Notes: generated by a model from the letters alone, not told the origin. DNA of 64,000 nt from JBCFAY01 sp038562375 (GCA_038562375.1 JBCFAY010000001.1:124001-188000), one strand, 5' to 3'; positions 7,487-17,300 are shown, numbered from the stretch's first letter. Made by a program: numbers and translations.

Positions 7487-8231
7487 GATCCTGTTGTTCG
7501 GCGGCACCACGGAAGGACGCGAGCTCGCAGAGCTGCTCAGCGCAAAAGGAACCCCCACCCTTGTCTTGGTGGCCACCGAATACGGCGAAGCGTTGCTCGA
7601 CGCGGGCGGTTCGGTAGCGGTCCGCGGGGGTCGGCTCGACGAGGCGGCCATCGCGGCCCTGATCCGCAAGGAAGCGCCGCGCTGCGTGATCGACGCCACG
7701 CACCCTTATGCCGCCGAGGCCGGAGCGAACATCCGCGCGGCCTGTCAAAAAACCGGCGTAAAGCGCCTTCGCGTGCTGCGCGAATCCACCCCCGGCGCGG
7801 GCTGCGTGGAGTTTTCGGACATGGACGCGCTGATCGGCTGGCTCAACGGCCGCGACGATACGGTGTTCTCCTCGCTGGGAACGAAGGAGGCAGCCGCGCT
7901 TGCGCGGGTTTGCGGTTACAAAGAGCGGGTATGGCTGCGCATCCTGCCCTCGCCCGAGGGGCTTTGCGCCTGCATCGAAGCGGGCTTCCCGCCCGCGCGC
8001 ATCATCTGCATGCAGGGGCCGTTTTCCAAAGAGCTCAACGCGGCAATGTTCCGGGCGACGGGCGCTTCGACGCTCATAACGAAGGATTCGGGCATAGCGG
8101 GCGGCTTCCCCGAGAAGCTCGCGGCGGCCCGCGAATGCGGCATGACCGTCGCGGTGCTCGCGCGGCCCCGCCGGGAAAACGGTCTGACGCTCGGGGAGCT
8201 CAAGCAGAGAATCGAGGAGAACGCGCTATGA
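7479..8231 (+). CDS. cbiJ: Cobalt-precorrin-6A reductase CbiJ
   Basis: Reduces cobalt-precorrin-6A with a nicotinamide cofactor. The 250-residue product starts LAEILLFGGTTEGRELA, contains IDATHPYAAEAGANI near 67 and a late ITKDSGIAGG motif, the standard CbiJ/CobK pattern. No ATG fits: a TTG at 7479, eight bases before the end of cbiH and about nine bases after GAGGGGG, is the best start and gives normal family length. The stop overlaps the next ATG (ATGA). Confidence 0.9.
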   Translation: MAEILLFGGTTEGRELAELLSAKGTPTLVLVATEYGEALLDAGGSVAVRGGRLDEAAIAALIRKEAPRCVIDATHPYAAEAGANIRAACQKTGVKRLRVLRESTPGAGCVEFSDMDALIGWLNGRDDTVFSSLGTKEAAALARVCGYKERVWLRILPSPEGLCACIEAGFPPARIICMQGPFSKELNAAMFRATGASTLITKDSGIAGGFPEKLAAARECGMTVAVLARPRRENGLTLGELKQRIEENAL

Positions 8232-9415
8232 AACACGTATCCATCGTCGGCATCGGCATGGGCGCTGAAACCGTCACACGGGAAGGGTATCGGGCCATCG
8301 AAAAGGCGGATGCCCTCGTCGGCGCTTCAAGGATGCTCGAGCCGTTCGTCCCGCTGCAAAAGCAAGCGTATGGCGAGTATCTGCCCGACCGTGTGGCCGA
8401 TGTGGTATCCGGGAGCGCTCATAGGAGCTTTGCCGTGCTGGTCTCGGGCGACACGGGTTTTTACAGCGCGGCGGAAGGGCTCGCGGCGGCTTTGTGCGAT
8501 TTCGATGTGACGCTCATCCCCGGCGTCTCCTCCCTGAGCTATTTCTTCGCAAAGCTCAATCGCCCCTGGCAGGGCGCCAAACTCTTAAGCTGCCACGGGC
8601 GGGAAGCGAACCTTGCGGACGCCGTACGCCGCAACCGCCTGACATTTGCGCTCACCGGCAAAAATATGGACACGCTTGCCGCCCGGCTCGAGGACGCGGG
8701 CTTTGGCGATCTCACGGCCACGGTCGGTGAAAACCTCGGCGCGCCCGATGAACGCATCCTCGCGCTGCCCGTCTTTAAGCTGCGCGGCGCGGCCGTCGGC
8801 CCGCTCGCCGTGCTGCTCGTCGAAAACCCGGGGTTTGACGGCCGCGTGCGCTTGGGCATACCGGACGGGGAATTCCTGCGCGGCGGCGTGCCGATGACCA
8901 AGTCGGAGGTGCGCGCGGTAACGCTGTCCAAATTGTCCTTAAGACCGGACGCGGTCTGCTGCGACGTGGGCGCTGGCACGGGCTCCGTCACCGTCGAGAT
9001 GGCGCTCTGCGTCCACGAAGGGCGTGTTTTCGCCATCGATAAAAACGAGGAAGCCATTGCCCTGGTCAGAGAAAACTGCCGGGCGTTTCATATCGGCAAC
9101 GTTTTCCCCGTCCTCGGCTCCGCGCCGGACGCGCTGGAGGGACTTCCAAGGCTTGACGCCGCGTTCATCGGCGGCAGCGGCGGCGATATGGGGGGGATCG
9201 TATCGGCGCTTTTGAGCAACAACCCGCAGATTCGCATCGTGATCAACGCGATCGCGCTCGAGAGCGCGGCGGCGGCGATCGACGCGTTCAAGCGCAATAA
9301 CCTCCAGCCCGAGATCGTGCAGGTCGGCTGCGCGCGCGCCAGGGCTGCGGGCGGGCTCCATATGATGACGGCCGAGAACCCCGTGTTCGTGATCAGCGGA
9401 GGCGGGCATGAATAG
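8228..9415 (+). CDS. cbiET: Fused cobalt-precorrin-7 C5-methyltransferase / C15-methyltransferase (decarboxylating) CbiET
   Basis: A two-domain enzyme of 395 residues that methylates C5 and C15 and decarboxylates the C12 acetate. Residues 1-205 are the CbiE tetrapyrrole methylase domain (SIVGIGMGAETVT, SGDTGFYSAAEG, IPGVSSLSYFF). Residues 215-395 are a class I SAM methyltransferase of the CbiT type, with CDVGAGTGSVTVEMA as the SAM loop and FIGGSGGDMGG further on. The fusion corresponds to CobL of aerobic organisms. It is coupled to cbiJ by ATGA and overlaps cbiA by 8 bases. Confidence 0.93.
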   Translation: MKHVSIVGIGMGAETVTREGYRAIEKADALVGASRMLEPFVPLQKQAYGEYLPDRVADVVSGSAHRSFAVLVSGDTGFYSAAEGLAAALCDFDVTLIPGVSSLSYFFAKLNRPWQGAKLLSCHGREANLADAVRRNRLTFALTGKNMDTLAARLEDAGFGDLTATVGENLGAPDERILALPVFKLRGAAVGPLAVLLVENPGFDGRVRLGIPDGEFLRGGVPMTKSEVRAVTLSKLSLRPDAVCCDVGAGTGSVTVEMALCVHEGRVFAIDKNEEAIALVRENCRAFHIGNVFPVLGSAPDALEGLPRLDAAFIGGSGGDMGGIVSALLSNNPQIRIVINAIALESAAAAIDAFKRNNLQPEIVQVGCARARAAGGLHMMTAENPVFVISGGGHE

Positions 9416-10736
9416 GGTCCTGATTGCGGGCACGCATTCCGGATGCGGAAAGACCACCGTTACCTGCGCGCTGCTCTCGGCGTTCAAGATGCGCGGTATG
9501 GACGTCTCTGCGTTCAAATGCGGCCCGGATTATATCGATCCCATGTTCCACAGGGAAATCGTCGGCGTCCGCTCGCACAACCTCGACCCGTTTTTCTGCG
9601 GCGGCGGAGAGCTGCGCGGCCTTTTGACGGCGCACGCGGGCGAGCTCTCCGTGATCGAGGGCGTGATGGGCTATTACGATGGCGTCGGGCCGGAAGGGAC
9701 CGGGAGCACCTACGACGTGGCGCGCCAGACGGATACGCCCGTCGTTCTGGTGGTCGACGTCAAAGGCATGGCCGCCTCGGCGGGCGCAGTGCTGCACGGC
9801 TTTCGCTCATTTCGGCCGCAAAGCCGTATCCGGGGCGTAATATTCAACGGCGTGTCCCCCGTGCTCTATGAGGACTATAAGGAGGTCGCCCGGGCCGCGG
9901 GCGTTCCCGCGCTGGGGTTCCTGCCCCGGCTGCCGGAGCTGACCGTCAAGAGCCGCCACCTGGGGCTTATCACCGCGGGCGAGATCGCGGATATAAAGGC
10001 GAAGCTCGTCCGCTTGGGAAAGCTTGCCGAGCAGTATATCGACATGACCGGCATATTGGAGCTTGCCCGTTCGGCTCCGGCGCTAGATGAGCCTTTAACA
10101 CCCGAAGCCGCTTTACCCCGGAGCGTGCGCGTCGCGGTTGCGCGGGACAAGGCGTTCTGCTTCCTGTATCAGGAGAACCTGGAGCTGTTGGAGTCGCTCG
10201 GCTGCGAGCTCGTGTTCTTCAGCCCGCTTTGCGACCGGGCGCTGCCCGAACGCATCGGCGGATTGTATCTGCCCGGCGGATACCCGGAGCTGCACCTTGA
10301 GGCGCTATCCTCAAACGCCGCAATGCGTAGGGCGATCCGCGAAGCGGTGCCCGGCGGCCTCCCCACCGTCGCCGAGTGCGGCGGGTTCCTGTATTTGCAT
10401 GAATCGCTCGACGGCTATCCCATGGCGGGCGTCATCAATGCGAAGGCGTTTAAAACGGATAAGCTCCAGCGCTTCGGCTACGTGACGCTGACCGCGAATG
10501 CGGACAATCTCCTGTGCGCCGCGGGCAACGCCATCCGCGCGCATGAGTTCCACTATTACGACAGCGCCGACAACGGGACCGGCTTCGCCGCAAAAAAAGC
10601 GCGCGACGGCTGCGAATACGCCTGCGTCCACGCGACAAGCACCCTTTACGCAGGCTTCCCGCATCTGTATTTCCCCGCAAACCCGTCGTTTGCGGAATCA
10701 TTCGTCCGAAAAGCCGCGGCGTATGCCCAGGTATAG
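9408..10736 (+). CDS. cbiA: Cobyrinic acid a,c-diamide synthase CbiA
   Basis: ATP- and glutamine-dependent amidation of the a and c side chains. The 442-residue protein has the P-loop variant AGTHSGCGKTTV at residues 6-17, FKCGPDYIDPMFH near 36-48, and a C-terminal glutaminase domain with LPGGYPELH, the nucleophile motif AECGGFLYL and the histidine motif HEFHYY. Domain order and length match CbiA/CobB. The start overlaps cbiET by 8 bases. A 109-base gap with its own ribosome site separates it from cbiP, the only loose junction in the operon. Confidence 0.94.
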   Translation: MNRVLIAGTHSGCGKTTVTCALLSAFKMRGMDVSAFKCGPDYIDPMFHREIVGVRSHNLDPFFCGGGELRGLLTAHAGELSVIEGVMGYYDGVGPEGTGSTYDVARQTDTPVVLVVDVKGMAASAGAVLHGFRSFRPQSRIRGVIFNGVSPVLYEDYKEVARAAGVPALGFLPRLPELTVKSRHLGLITAGEIADIKAKLVRLGKLAEQYIDMTGILELARSAPALDEPLTPEAALPRSVRVAVARDKAFCFLYQENLELLESLGCELVFFSPLCDRALPERIGGLYLPGGYPELHLEALSSNAAMRRAIREAVPGGLPTVAECGGFLYLHESLDGYPMAGVINAKAFKTDKLQRFGYVTLTANADNLLCAAGNAIRAHEFHYYDSADNGTGFAAKKARDGCEYACVHATSTLYAGFPHLYFPANPSFAESFVRKAAAYAQV

Positions 10737-10845
10737 CGCGGCAAGGACGCTGGGCGGGGCGATTTTCCGGAAGTGCGGCCCCCGCCGTGAGCGCGCTGCA
10801 GACGAATCCATATAACCGGGCCTTCCGCCCGCTTGGAGGTTTCCC

Positions 10846-12336
10846 ATGGCCAAAGCGATCATGATCCAGGGCACGATGAGCAACGCGGGCAAAAGCCTTT
10901 TGTGCGCGGGGCTCTGCCGCGTATTCATGCAGGACGGGCTTCGCGTCGCGCCCTTTAAAAGCCAGAACATGGCGCTCAATTCCTGCGTCACCAAAGAGGG
11001 CCTCGAGATGGGCCGGGCGCAGGCGGTTCAGGCGGAGGCGTGCGGCATCGAGCCCAGCGTGCGCATGAACCCGATACTGTTAAAACCCGTTACGAACGTC
11101 GGCTCGCAGGTGATCGTAAACGGCGAGGTGCGCGGCAACATGACCGCGGCGACCTATTTTGACATCAAAAAGACGCTGTTGCCCGAAATCATGCGCGCCT
11201 ACGGCTCCCTCGCCGCAGAATACGATATTATCGTCATCGAGGGCGCGGGCAGTCCGGCCGAAATCAACCTCAAGGAGGGCGATCTCGTCAACATGGGCAT
11301 GGCGAAGATCGCGAAGGCCCCGGTGCTGCTCGTGGGCGATATCGACCGGGGCGGCGTGTTCGCCCAGCTCTATGGCACGATCGCCCTGCTCGATAGGGAG
11401 GAGCAGGATATGATAAAGGCCACCGTGATCAATAAGTTCCGCGGCGACGTGGAGCTGCTTAAGAGCGGGCTTTCGATGCTCGAAAAACTGACGAACAAGC
11501 CCGTCGCGGGCGTGCTGCCTATGCTCGACGTGGATATCGACGATGAGGACAGCCTCGCCGAACGGCTCGTGCGCACCAAACGGGACGCCGCGATCGACAT
11601 CGCGGTGATCCGCCTCCCCCACATCTCGAATTTCACGGACTTCGCCGCGCTCGAAGCCACGCCGGGCGTGGGCGTGCGTTATGTCCGCCGGAGGTGCGAA
11701 CTCGGCGAGCCGGATATGATCGTACTCCCCGGCACCAAGAACACCCTGACCGACCTTCTCTGGCTCAGGCAGGGAGGGCTTGAGGCGGCGATCAAACAAC
11801 AGGCGGCGCGGGGCGCGGTTCTATTCGGCATCTGCGGCGGTTACCAGATGCTGGGCGAACGCGTCTCGGACAAGGCGGGCGCCGAGGGCGGCGGCGAGAC
11901 CGGCGGCATGGGGCTGCTGCCCGTACAAACCGAGTTTGCCGGCGAGAAGCGCCGCACGCTCACGACCGGCCGGGCCTTGACCGTCGGAGGGGCGCTTGCG
12001 CCGCTTTCCGGCGCGGCGCTCGAAGGGTATGAGATCCACATGGGCCGCACGGCGCTTTCCCCCGGCGCAAAGCCGCTCGCGCTGCTGGAAAACGGGCAGG
12101 TGGACGGCTGCCAGAATGAAAATATCTACGGCAGCTACCTGCACGGTTTTTTCGACACGGCCGAGTGCCGCGAGGCGGTGCTTTCCGCACTGTGCGAAAG
12201 GAAGGGCGTCTCGATCGGCGCGACCGCATTCGATCTCAAGGCGTATAAAGAGCAACAGTACGACCGGCTCGCCGAGGGCGTGCGGGCGCACCTCGACATG
12301 GGATTGATCTATCGGATACTGGAGGCGGGCATATGA
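10846..12336 (+). CDS. cbiP: Cobyric acid synthase CbiP
   Basis: Amidates the b, d, e and g side chains of adenosyl-cobyrinate a,c-diamide to give cobyric acid. The 496-residue product has IQGTMSNAGKSLLCAGLCR at the N-terminus, FKSQNMALNS at about 40, GDIDRGGVFAQLYG near 165, then a glutaminase domain with FGICGGYQMLG (nucleophile Cys) and YGSYLHGFFD (His). GGAGG lies about 8 bases before the ATG. It overlaps cbiC by four bases (ATGA). Confidence 0.95.
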   Translation: MAKAIMIQGTMSNAGKSLLCAGLCRVFMQDGLRVAPFKSQNMALNSCVTKEGLEMGRAQAVQAEACGIEPSVRMNPILLKPVTNVGSQVIVNGEVRGNMTAATYFDIKKTLLPEIMRAYGSLAAEYDIIVIEGAGSPAEINLKEGDLVNMGMAKIAKAPVLLVGDIDRGGVFAQLYGTIALLDREEQDMIKATVINKFRGDVELLKSGLSMLEKLTNKPVAGVLPMLDVDIDDEDSLAERLVRTKRDAAIDIAVIRLPHISNFTDFAALEATPGVGVRYVRRRCELGEPDMIVLPGTKNTLTDLLWLRQGGLEAAIKQQAARGAVLFGICGGYQMLGERVSDKAGAEGGGETGGMGLLPVQTEFAGEKRRTLTTGRALTVGGALAPLSGAALEGYEIHMGRTALSPGAKPLALLENGQVDGCQNENIYGSYLHGFFDTAECREAVLSALCERKGVSIGATAFDLKAYKEQQYDRLAEGVRAHLDMGLIYRILEAGI

Positions 12337-12974
12337 AGATCGAGTTGGAAACCGTCAAACCTGAGGATATCGAAAAGCGCAGCTTCGAGATCATAGAGAG
12401 CGAACTGAAGCGGCCGCTCGACCCCGCTCTTGCGCCCATCATAAAGCGCGTGATCCATACGACGGCGGATTTTGACTATGCCGATTCCCTCTATTTTTCC
12501 GTCGACGCCCTATCCGCGGCGCTGGAAGCGTTCCGGAGCGGGTCGCGCATCGTCACGGATACCAATATGGCCAGGGCCGGCATCAACAAAGCCGCCCTTG
12601 AAAAGCTCGGCGGCGAAGCGCTTTGCTTCATGGCCGACGGCGACGTGGCCGCCTGCGCAAAAGCGGACGGCACGACGCGGGCGGTCGCTTCCATGAACAA
12701 GGCTGCGAGGCTGAAAGGCCCGCTGATATTCGCCGTCGGCAACGCGCCCACGGCGCTGATACGGCTCTATGAACTGATCGGTGAAAAGCGCGTCGCGCCC
12801 GCGCTCGTGATCGGCGCGCCGGTCGGCTTCGTCAACGTTGTGCAGTCCAAGGAACTGATCATGCAGGCGGGCGCGCCATGCATCGTCGCGCGCGGGCGCA
12901 AGGGCGGGAGCAACGTCGCCGCCGCTATCGTCAACGCGCTGATGTACGGGATCACATCCACTGCTAATAGTTGA
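12333..12974 (+). CDS. cbiC: Cobalt-precorrin-8 methylmutase CbiC
   Basis: Moves the methyl group from C11 to C12, forming cobyrinic acid. The 213-residue protein contains IEKRSFEIIESEL at the N-terminus, the catalytic-histidine segment RVIHTTADFDYAD near residue 43, TDTNMARAGI near 73 and GAPVGFVNVVQSKE near 165; all are CbiC/CobH hallmarks. It is the last gene of the operon. No convincing terminator is visible just downstream; the following sequence is mobile-element debris on the other strand. Confidence 0.94.
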   Translation: MKIELETVKPEDIEKRSFEIIESELKRPLDPALAPIIKRVIHTTADFDYADSLYFSVDALSAALEAFRSGSRIVTDTNMARAGINKAALEKLGGEALCFMADGDVAACAKADGTTRAVASMNKAARLKGPLIFAVGNAPTALIRLYELIGEKRVAPALVIGAPVGFVNVVQSKELIMQAGAPCIVARGRKGGSNVAAAIVNALMYGITSTANS

Positions 12975-12989
12975 GGCTATTATGCCCTG

Positions 12990-13082
12990 CTAAAAACCTG
13001 TTATTAGTAGAACCGTCTGTTTCGCGCCGATCGTCCTCGCGGGCGGCATCGGGCTGAAAAGCTCATCGTAATTTGTTGCCAC
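12990..13082 (-). pseudogene. Truncated 30-codon reading frame with an ideal ribosome site
   Basis: On the minus strand AGGAGG stands 8 bases before a GTG (13082) that opens a reading frame beginning VATNYDELFSPMPPARTIG and ending at 12990. The strong ribosome site with such a short product suggests the 5' end of a larger gene cut off where the mobile-element debris meets the cbi operon. I do not recognise the family. It could also be a genuine small peptide. Confidence 0.4.
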
Positions 13083-13106
13083 GTCGTTTACCTCCTGATT
13101 TGAGCG

Positions 13107-13139
13107 TAAAAAATAGACGCTCATAGTCTGAACGTCTAT
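13107..13139 (-). terminator. Terminator after the excisionase-like gene
   Basis: An imperfect stem (13113-13122 with 13130-13139, one internal mismatch) is followed on the minus strand by six T residues. It lies 10 bases beyond the stop of the 82-residue HTH gene. Confidence 0.65.
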
Positions 13140-13149
13140 CTTTGCTGAA

Positions 13150-13398
13150 TTATTCGATTTTTACCTTCAAAGCCTTTTTGTACTCGGTGTAATGGTCACT
13201 CAAAATGTAATCAATCGCCCATTCTTTAGGGATCAAATAAGTACACCGGATATAGAAGTGCTGCACACGGTTTTCACGTATGAGCTTCCGAGCGGTGCGC
13301 TCCCCGATGCCGCCTAACATCTTGCAAAACTCCGACAAGGTCACAACGTCGGAATAGGATTGAAATAACTGTTCGTAACTCGCCCTTGTTCTTTTCAC
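13150..13398 (-). CDS. Excisionase-like helix-turn-helix protein of an integrative element
   Basis: An 82-residue protein with a predicted HTH around VTLSEFCKMLGGIGERTARKL and the C-terminal segment YLIPKEWAIDYIL. This arrangement, in which an HTH is followed by a short recognition tail, is typical of small DNA-binding/excisionase proteins carried by integrative and conjugative elements of Clostridia. The start is a GTG at 13398 with AGGAG 8 bases upstream. No intact integrase is adjacent, but integrase, relaxase and tRNA-Leu fragments lie within 1.2 kb, so it is probably a surviving piece of a decayed element. Role in excision is inferred from family and context. Confidence 0.65.
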   Translation of the reverse strand: MKRTRASYEQLFQSYSDVVTLSEFCKMLGGIGERTARKLIRENRVQHFYIRCTYLIPKEWAIDYILSDHYTEYKKALKVKIE

Positions 13399-13871
13399 TT
13401 TCCCAGCTCCTAAAAGGTATTTGTCAACGGCGGATGCTGGCTATGAATAAGAATTTTTGTGCATCAACAAGCTCACTAGACTAATAATGTGTTTTTAGGC
13501 CTTAAAAAGCGCCTAAACTACAAGGGGAAATCCATTTCAAGCTTCAAAATTTGACGGGATATTCAGGAGGGATATGGCGATCGAATCTAATCTTTAGCCT
13601 TTTGAAGTCCCGACAGCTAGGGGATTGTTCAAGGCACCGCGCTGGCAGGCTCCGCAGATTATGGTTCCGGTGGGGGGCAAGTGGGAGGCATCCCGCCGGA
13701 TATCCCTCCAACGTGTTTTTCCCCTGCAAAAACAGCAGGAATCCGGGAAGTCTGTATTTATCGGGCTTTTTATGGATGAAGGCTGAAAAGCCTTGATTTG
13801 ACGGGGTTTTTATGGGTCGTAGATTCCGGTTGTATCCCTCCGGTTCCCATAGTTTCCGAAGGTATACAAGA
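13399..13871. other. Intergenic stretch with no recognisable gene
   Basis: About 470 bases with no supported coding region. It holds an imperfect inverted repeat (GGAGGGATATGGCG near 13566 with CGCCGGATATCCCTCC near 13693) and a small hairpin AAGGCTGAAAAGCCTT near 13780. It probably represents the decayed end of the mobile element next to the tRNA-Leu fragment. Confidence 0.4.
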
Positions 13872-13927
13872 ACTCAAAATCCATTGCCAGCGATGGCGTG
13901 TGGGTTCAAGTCCCACCACCGGCACCA
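13872..13927 (+). pseudogene. tRNA-Leu 3' fragment (anticodon loop to CCA), attachment-site-like
   Basis: The sequence runs from an anticodon-loop-like ACTCAAAATCC through a variable arm and the T arm GTGTGGGTTCAAGTCCCAC to the acceptor end ACCGGCACCA, as in tRNA-Leu. The 5' half with its complementary acceptor strand is absent, so it cannot form a tRNA. A 35-bp core (13888-13922) is identical to 55389-55423. Such 3' tRNA copies are left by tyrosine-recombinase elements, and an integrase C-terminus lies directly beside it. Confidence 0.8.
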
Positions 13928-13935
13928 ACCAATTC

Positions 13936-13965
13936 AGCCCTAAAGGGAAACCTTTGGGGCTTTAT
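13936..13965 (+). terminator. Terminator behind the tRNA-Leu fragment
   Basis: Stem AGCCCTAAAGG (13936-13946) pairs with CCTTTGGGGCT (13951-13961) across a 4-base loop, followed by TTATT. It is the kind of terminator found directly behind a tRNA gene and was carried along with the 3' fragment. Confidence 0.7.
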
Positions 13966-14014
13966 TGTTGCCCCCATATCGTTCCCCGGTTCTTCCGTCA
14001 TATCGGACACACGC

Positions 14015-14154
14015 CTAAAATAGCGTTTGCCGACGTACCTTTGAGCTGTAATCCAGGCGCGTGTAGATGTTTGACGTTGTGGATATGTCGCTGTGCCCAA
14101 GCCATTCCTGTATTTCTTTCAGGCTTACGCCGTTGGCGTACAGAAGGAGTGTCT
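14015..14154 (-). pseudogene. Tyrosine recombinase (integrase) C-terminal fragment
   Basis: The minus strand encodes LLYANGVSLKEIQEWLGH followed by SDISTTSNIYTRLDYSSK and a TAG stop at 14015. This is the C-terminal catalytic segment of Tn916/ICE-type tyrosine recombinases: the LGH motif with its histidine, and the nucleophile tyrosine in NIYT. The upstream two thirds of the gene are missing. Its place immediately beside a tRNA-Leu 3' fragment matches an integrase gene next to its attachment site. Residues just before the stop (KVRRQTLF) suggest it ends normally. Confidence 0.8.
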
Positions 14155-14224
14155 ATCGAAAAAAAACTGAGTGAAGAACAAGGGATCCGAATTGGGAGAA
14201 GATGCTGCAGTTTTGTTGGAAGAC

Positions 14225-14299
14225 GATCCGCAGCAGCCTGTCGATGTTCATTTTCATCGTGAGCAATTCCTTCATTTCCTTGCGGTGGTAGGTTTGGTA
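14225..14299 (-). pseudogene. Relaxase C-terminal fragment
   Basis: The minus strand encodes YHRKEMKELLTMKMNIDRLL, which matches the extreme C-terminus of mobilisation relaxases of Clostridia elements. The same peptide in slightly different form (RLHKEMKELLMVN) is found in the relic at 55056-55349. Nothing else of the gene is left here. Confidence 0.6.
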
Positions 14300-14322
14300 T
14301 GACATCAACACAATCCGTATTA

Positions 14323-14353
14323 AATCAGGCGGCCTTGTTTGGGCCGCCTGATT
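14323..14353 (-). terminator. Terminator of the large surface-protein gene
   Basis: A perfect 12-bp stem (14323-14334 with 14342-14353, 7-base loop), followed on the minus strand by a short T-containing run (TTAATA). It lies 24 bases beyond the stop of the 1506-residue surface-protein gene. Confidence 0.75.
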
Positions 14354-14376
14354 AGACCTGTTATTCCGTAAGGGGG

Positions 14377-17300
14377 CTATTGAACCTTCTGCGCCCGCTT
14401 CCTTCGGCGGAGGAAAACCCATACAGCCACAGCTAAACCTACTGCCCCAAGGCCGATGATGACAGCCGGTAGCCAGGGATTGTTTGCTGCAAAGCCTTGC
14501 TGTCCTGCCATATCCGATACTTGCGCGCCGTCGATTGTCTTTGTGGTGATAAGGTATTCGGACATCGTGTCGTTTTTGTAGGTCACAACGCCGCCCACGC
14601 CCACGGAAATGTTTCCGGCAATCAGGCTAAAGCCGTTGGCCGCGGCGTCATATTTGTAGACATTCACCTGCGTGCCTTCGGCAATATCGGTGGTGATGGC
14701 GAATGTGGCCACGCCGGGCAATTCCCCGTGTCCGAGGAAGGAGTAGACGAATACGCTTTGCCCATCGGGAACAGCCGCTTTCATTTGTTCCCCATGTTCG
14801 GCCCCGGCCACGAACCCAAAATCGAACATGGCGTCCTCCGTGGCGTTCTTTACGTCGCTTCCCTTGAATGTGATCACCGCCTCCTCCTGCAAAAATGCGA
14901 TACTGGCGGCGGGGTTTTGCTGGAGAGCGCCAAAGAACTTACCTGTCACGCTGGTACCGTTCGCGCCGCCAAGTTCAACGCTGTGAGCACCGCCCTTTTT
15001 TGAGGCGATGGCGTCCACCGTCGCGCCATAGTTGAGCAGCGTACTCTCTGCCAATACGCTAACCCCGGCAAAATCGAACGGCGCTATTTGTGTTTGCAGC
15101 CCGGGAAGCTGTGCGGCGCCCTCCTTCCAGGGATTCGTCACATATTGATCGGTCTGCTGTTGTAAATACTCGCCCAGATACTCCCTCGCGTTTTTAATAT
15201 CCTGGATTCTCTTGCCCATGTCGGTTACGATGGTTTGTAAACTCGGGTCGGACATATCGATATAGATGTGATAGCTGTCGCACTTCTGCGCTTCGGGTGC
15301 AAAAACTATTTCCTCCGGGGAGCCTTCAATATTCAACTTGAAAACCGAGTTCCATCGGATGAACTCCGCGCCGTTGATATGGTTTCTGTCATAGGTATAC
15401 CTGTCTTTGATGTGGTCGACGCGAATGGTCGTGCTGTTCGCCGGGGGCTGTATCGGCTGCTGCGCGGTCACCCCGGAGGACGCGGCCAAGTACATAATCT
15501 GCCCGAAACCGCCGGACGGCGCGGACAGGCCGGGAAGCCGGGGCGGTCTTACGAAGGATACGACACTGAGCGCGCATTCCTGCGTGTCAAAGCCCACGTC
15601 GTTTTCCGCCCGGATGACGAAGGAATAGTCCCCCGCTTCGATTCCTTCCTTCACGGTCAGCACACCCGTTACGGGGTCGATCACGACCTCCTCGGGTATG
15701 AAATAGCGCTCGCTCTTTTGCTCCAACGACCAGACGATAGGCGCACTGCCTGCTGCATGGATCGGAACAGTCAGATCGCCGCCATTGATGAGCTTTGTAA
15801 AGACATAGCCGTGTTCTTCTTCGGCAATCACGGGAGCTGTGCGAGCTTGTGTAACGGTGAGCGTGAAAAGCTGCTCATCCGGGGGGGCAGGATCGTGCCC
15901 AATATAATTGATAGGGGGCTCGCCGTTCATGCCGGGGTTGTCGGCATTCTTCATGACAAAGTCCAAGATAAGCTGCAGGCTGGTCTTGTTAAATCCAAAG
16001 CTGTATGTCTCATTGGACATGGGCAGCGCTTTGAGCCTCTCTGTCTGGAAATACTCCGGGTCCTGCTCGAGGCGCACCGTAAAGGAATAGTCCTGCGCCT
16101 TCACGCCGGCAGCCACGGTGATGTTTCCCGTTGCAGGATCGATTGTAATCCCTTCCGGCGCGCCTTGCAGACTCCAGCGCAGCGGCCGGATGCCGTTGCA
16201 TTCCGCCTGGAAACTGCCGCCCGTGCTTACCGCGGCGTGGCTGTCGCTGGTGATCTTCGTCGGAAGCGGATGCTCCTGCCACACCCATTCCACGATCACG
16301 CGATTGCTCACCATAACGGAGGAAGTTGGGCTCCCGTTATCGTCGAGAACCGGCGTTACGGTAAAATGATCGCCGCTGACGGTATGGCTTATGATCTGCG
16401 CGTCGTCGTTATCGCCCAAAAACTTGCCGCCTTTGAAGCCGATCACGTCCTGCGTCGTCCAGCCCTCCTCCAAGAAGGCGGTCACCTCCTCCTGCGTGAC
16501 GGCGCGCGTGCCGCCGCCGTTTACGATGGTCATCGTTTCATCGAACTGCATCTGGCTGACGATCCGTTCCCCCTCATTATAGGTTTTGTAGGAGTCCTCG
16601 ACGAACGACAGGGTCCTTGCAACCGTGAGCGGGTGGGTGGGATTGATCAGGATCGTGTGCGAGCTGGTATGCTCGAGCACATCGAACGACGCTTTTACGG
16701 CCGAGATATTCTTGTTTTTGCTATAATCGAATTTCCCGCCGCCCTCTACGACCGCGCCCGGCCGAATCTGCAGAACGCCGTTGAACACGGGGTCATACTC
16801 TCCGTCCGGCAGCATAAGGGGATTGCGGCTGTCAAAATTGCCGTACTCGTCGGTCTTGACAGCCGCCATGCCGCCCAGCGCAAGAGGCATGTACACGCCA
16901 TGTTCCAGCGGGGTCTTTGACGCGATGGTAAACATGTATCCGCTCAGGCCCTGTAGGTGGAGCAGGCTTCCGGAATAGTACTTCAGCTCGTACTGTTCTT
17001 CCGGGGGGTCGGCGGGATCGCCCGGCTTTGCCACCTGCTGCTTGCTGTAGTCGATGACCTTGCGGGGGGCGACGCTTCCGGTGACAGAATCGTTAAAGTA
17101 GTCGGCCTCCGAGATCGCGACCTTGTCAAACGGGAACAGGGCGGGCACCGGATCGGACTTGAAAGCATCGCCGTTCACGATAAACTCAATCGCAACCTGC
17201 TCGCCGCCTTTGAGCAGGGTTTCGGGCTCCTCATAAAAGAACTCGCCCTCGTCGCTCAATTGCAGCCAGCCTTCCTGCGGATATATCCGCAGGTCGGACT

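Noticed and set aside
13551..13796. An 81-codon plus-strand frame left of the tRNA-Leu fragment.
   Set aside because: No ribosome site fits, composition is not coding-like, and it lies in mobile-element debris.
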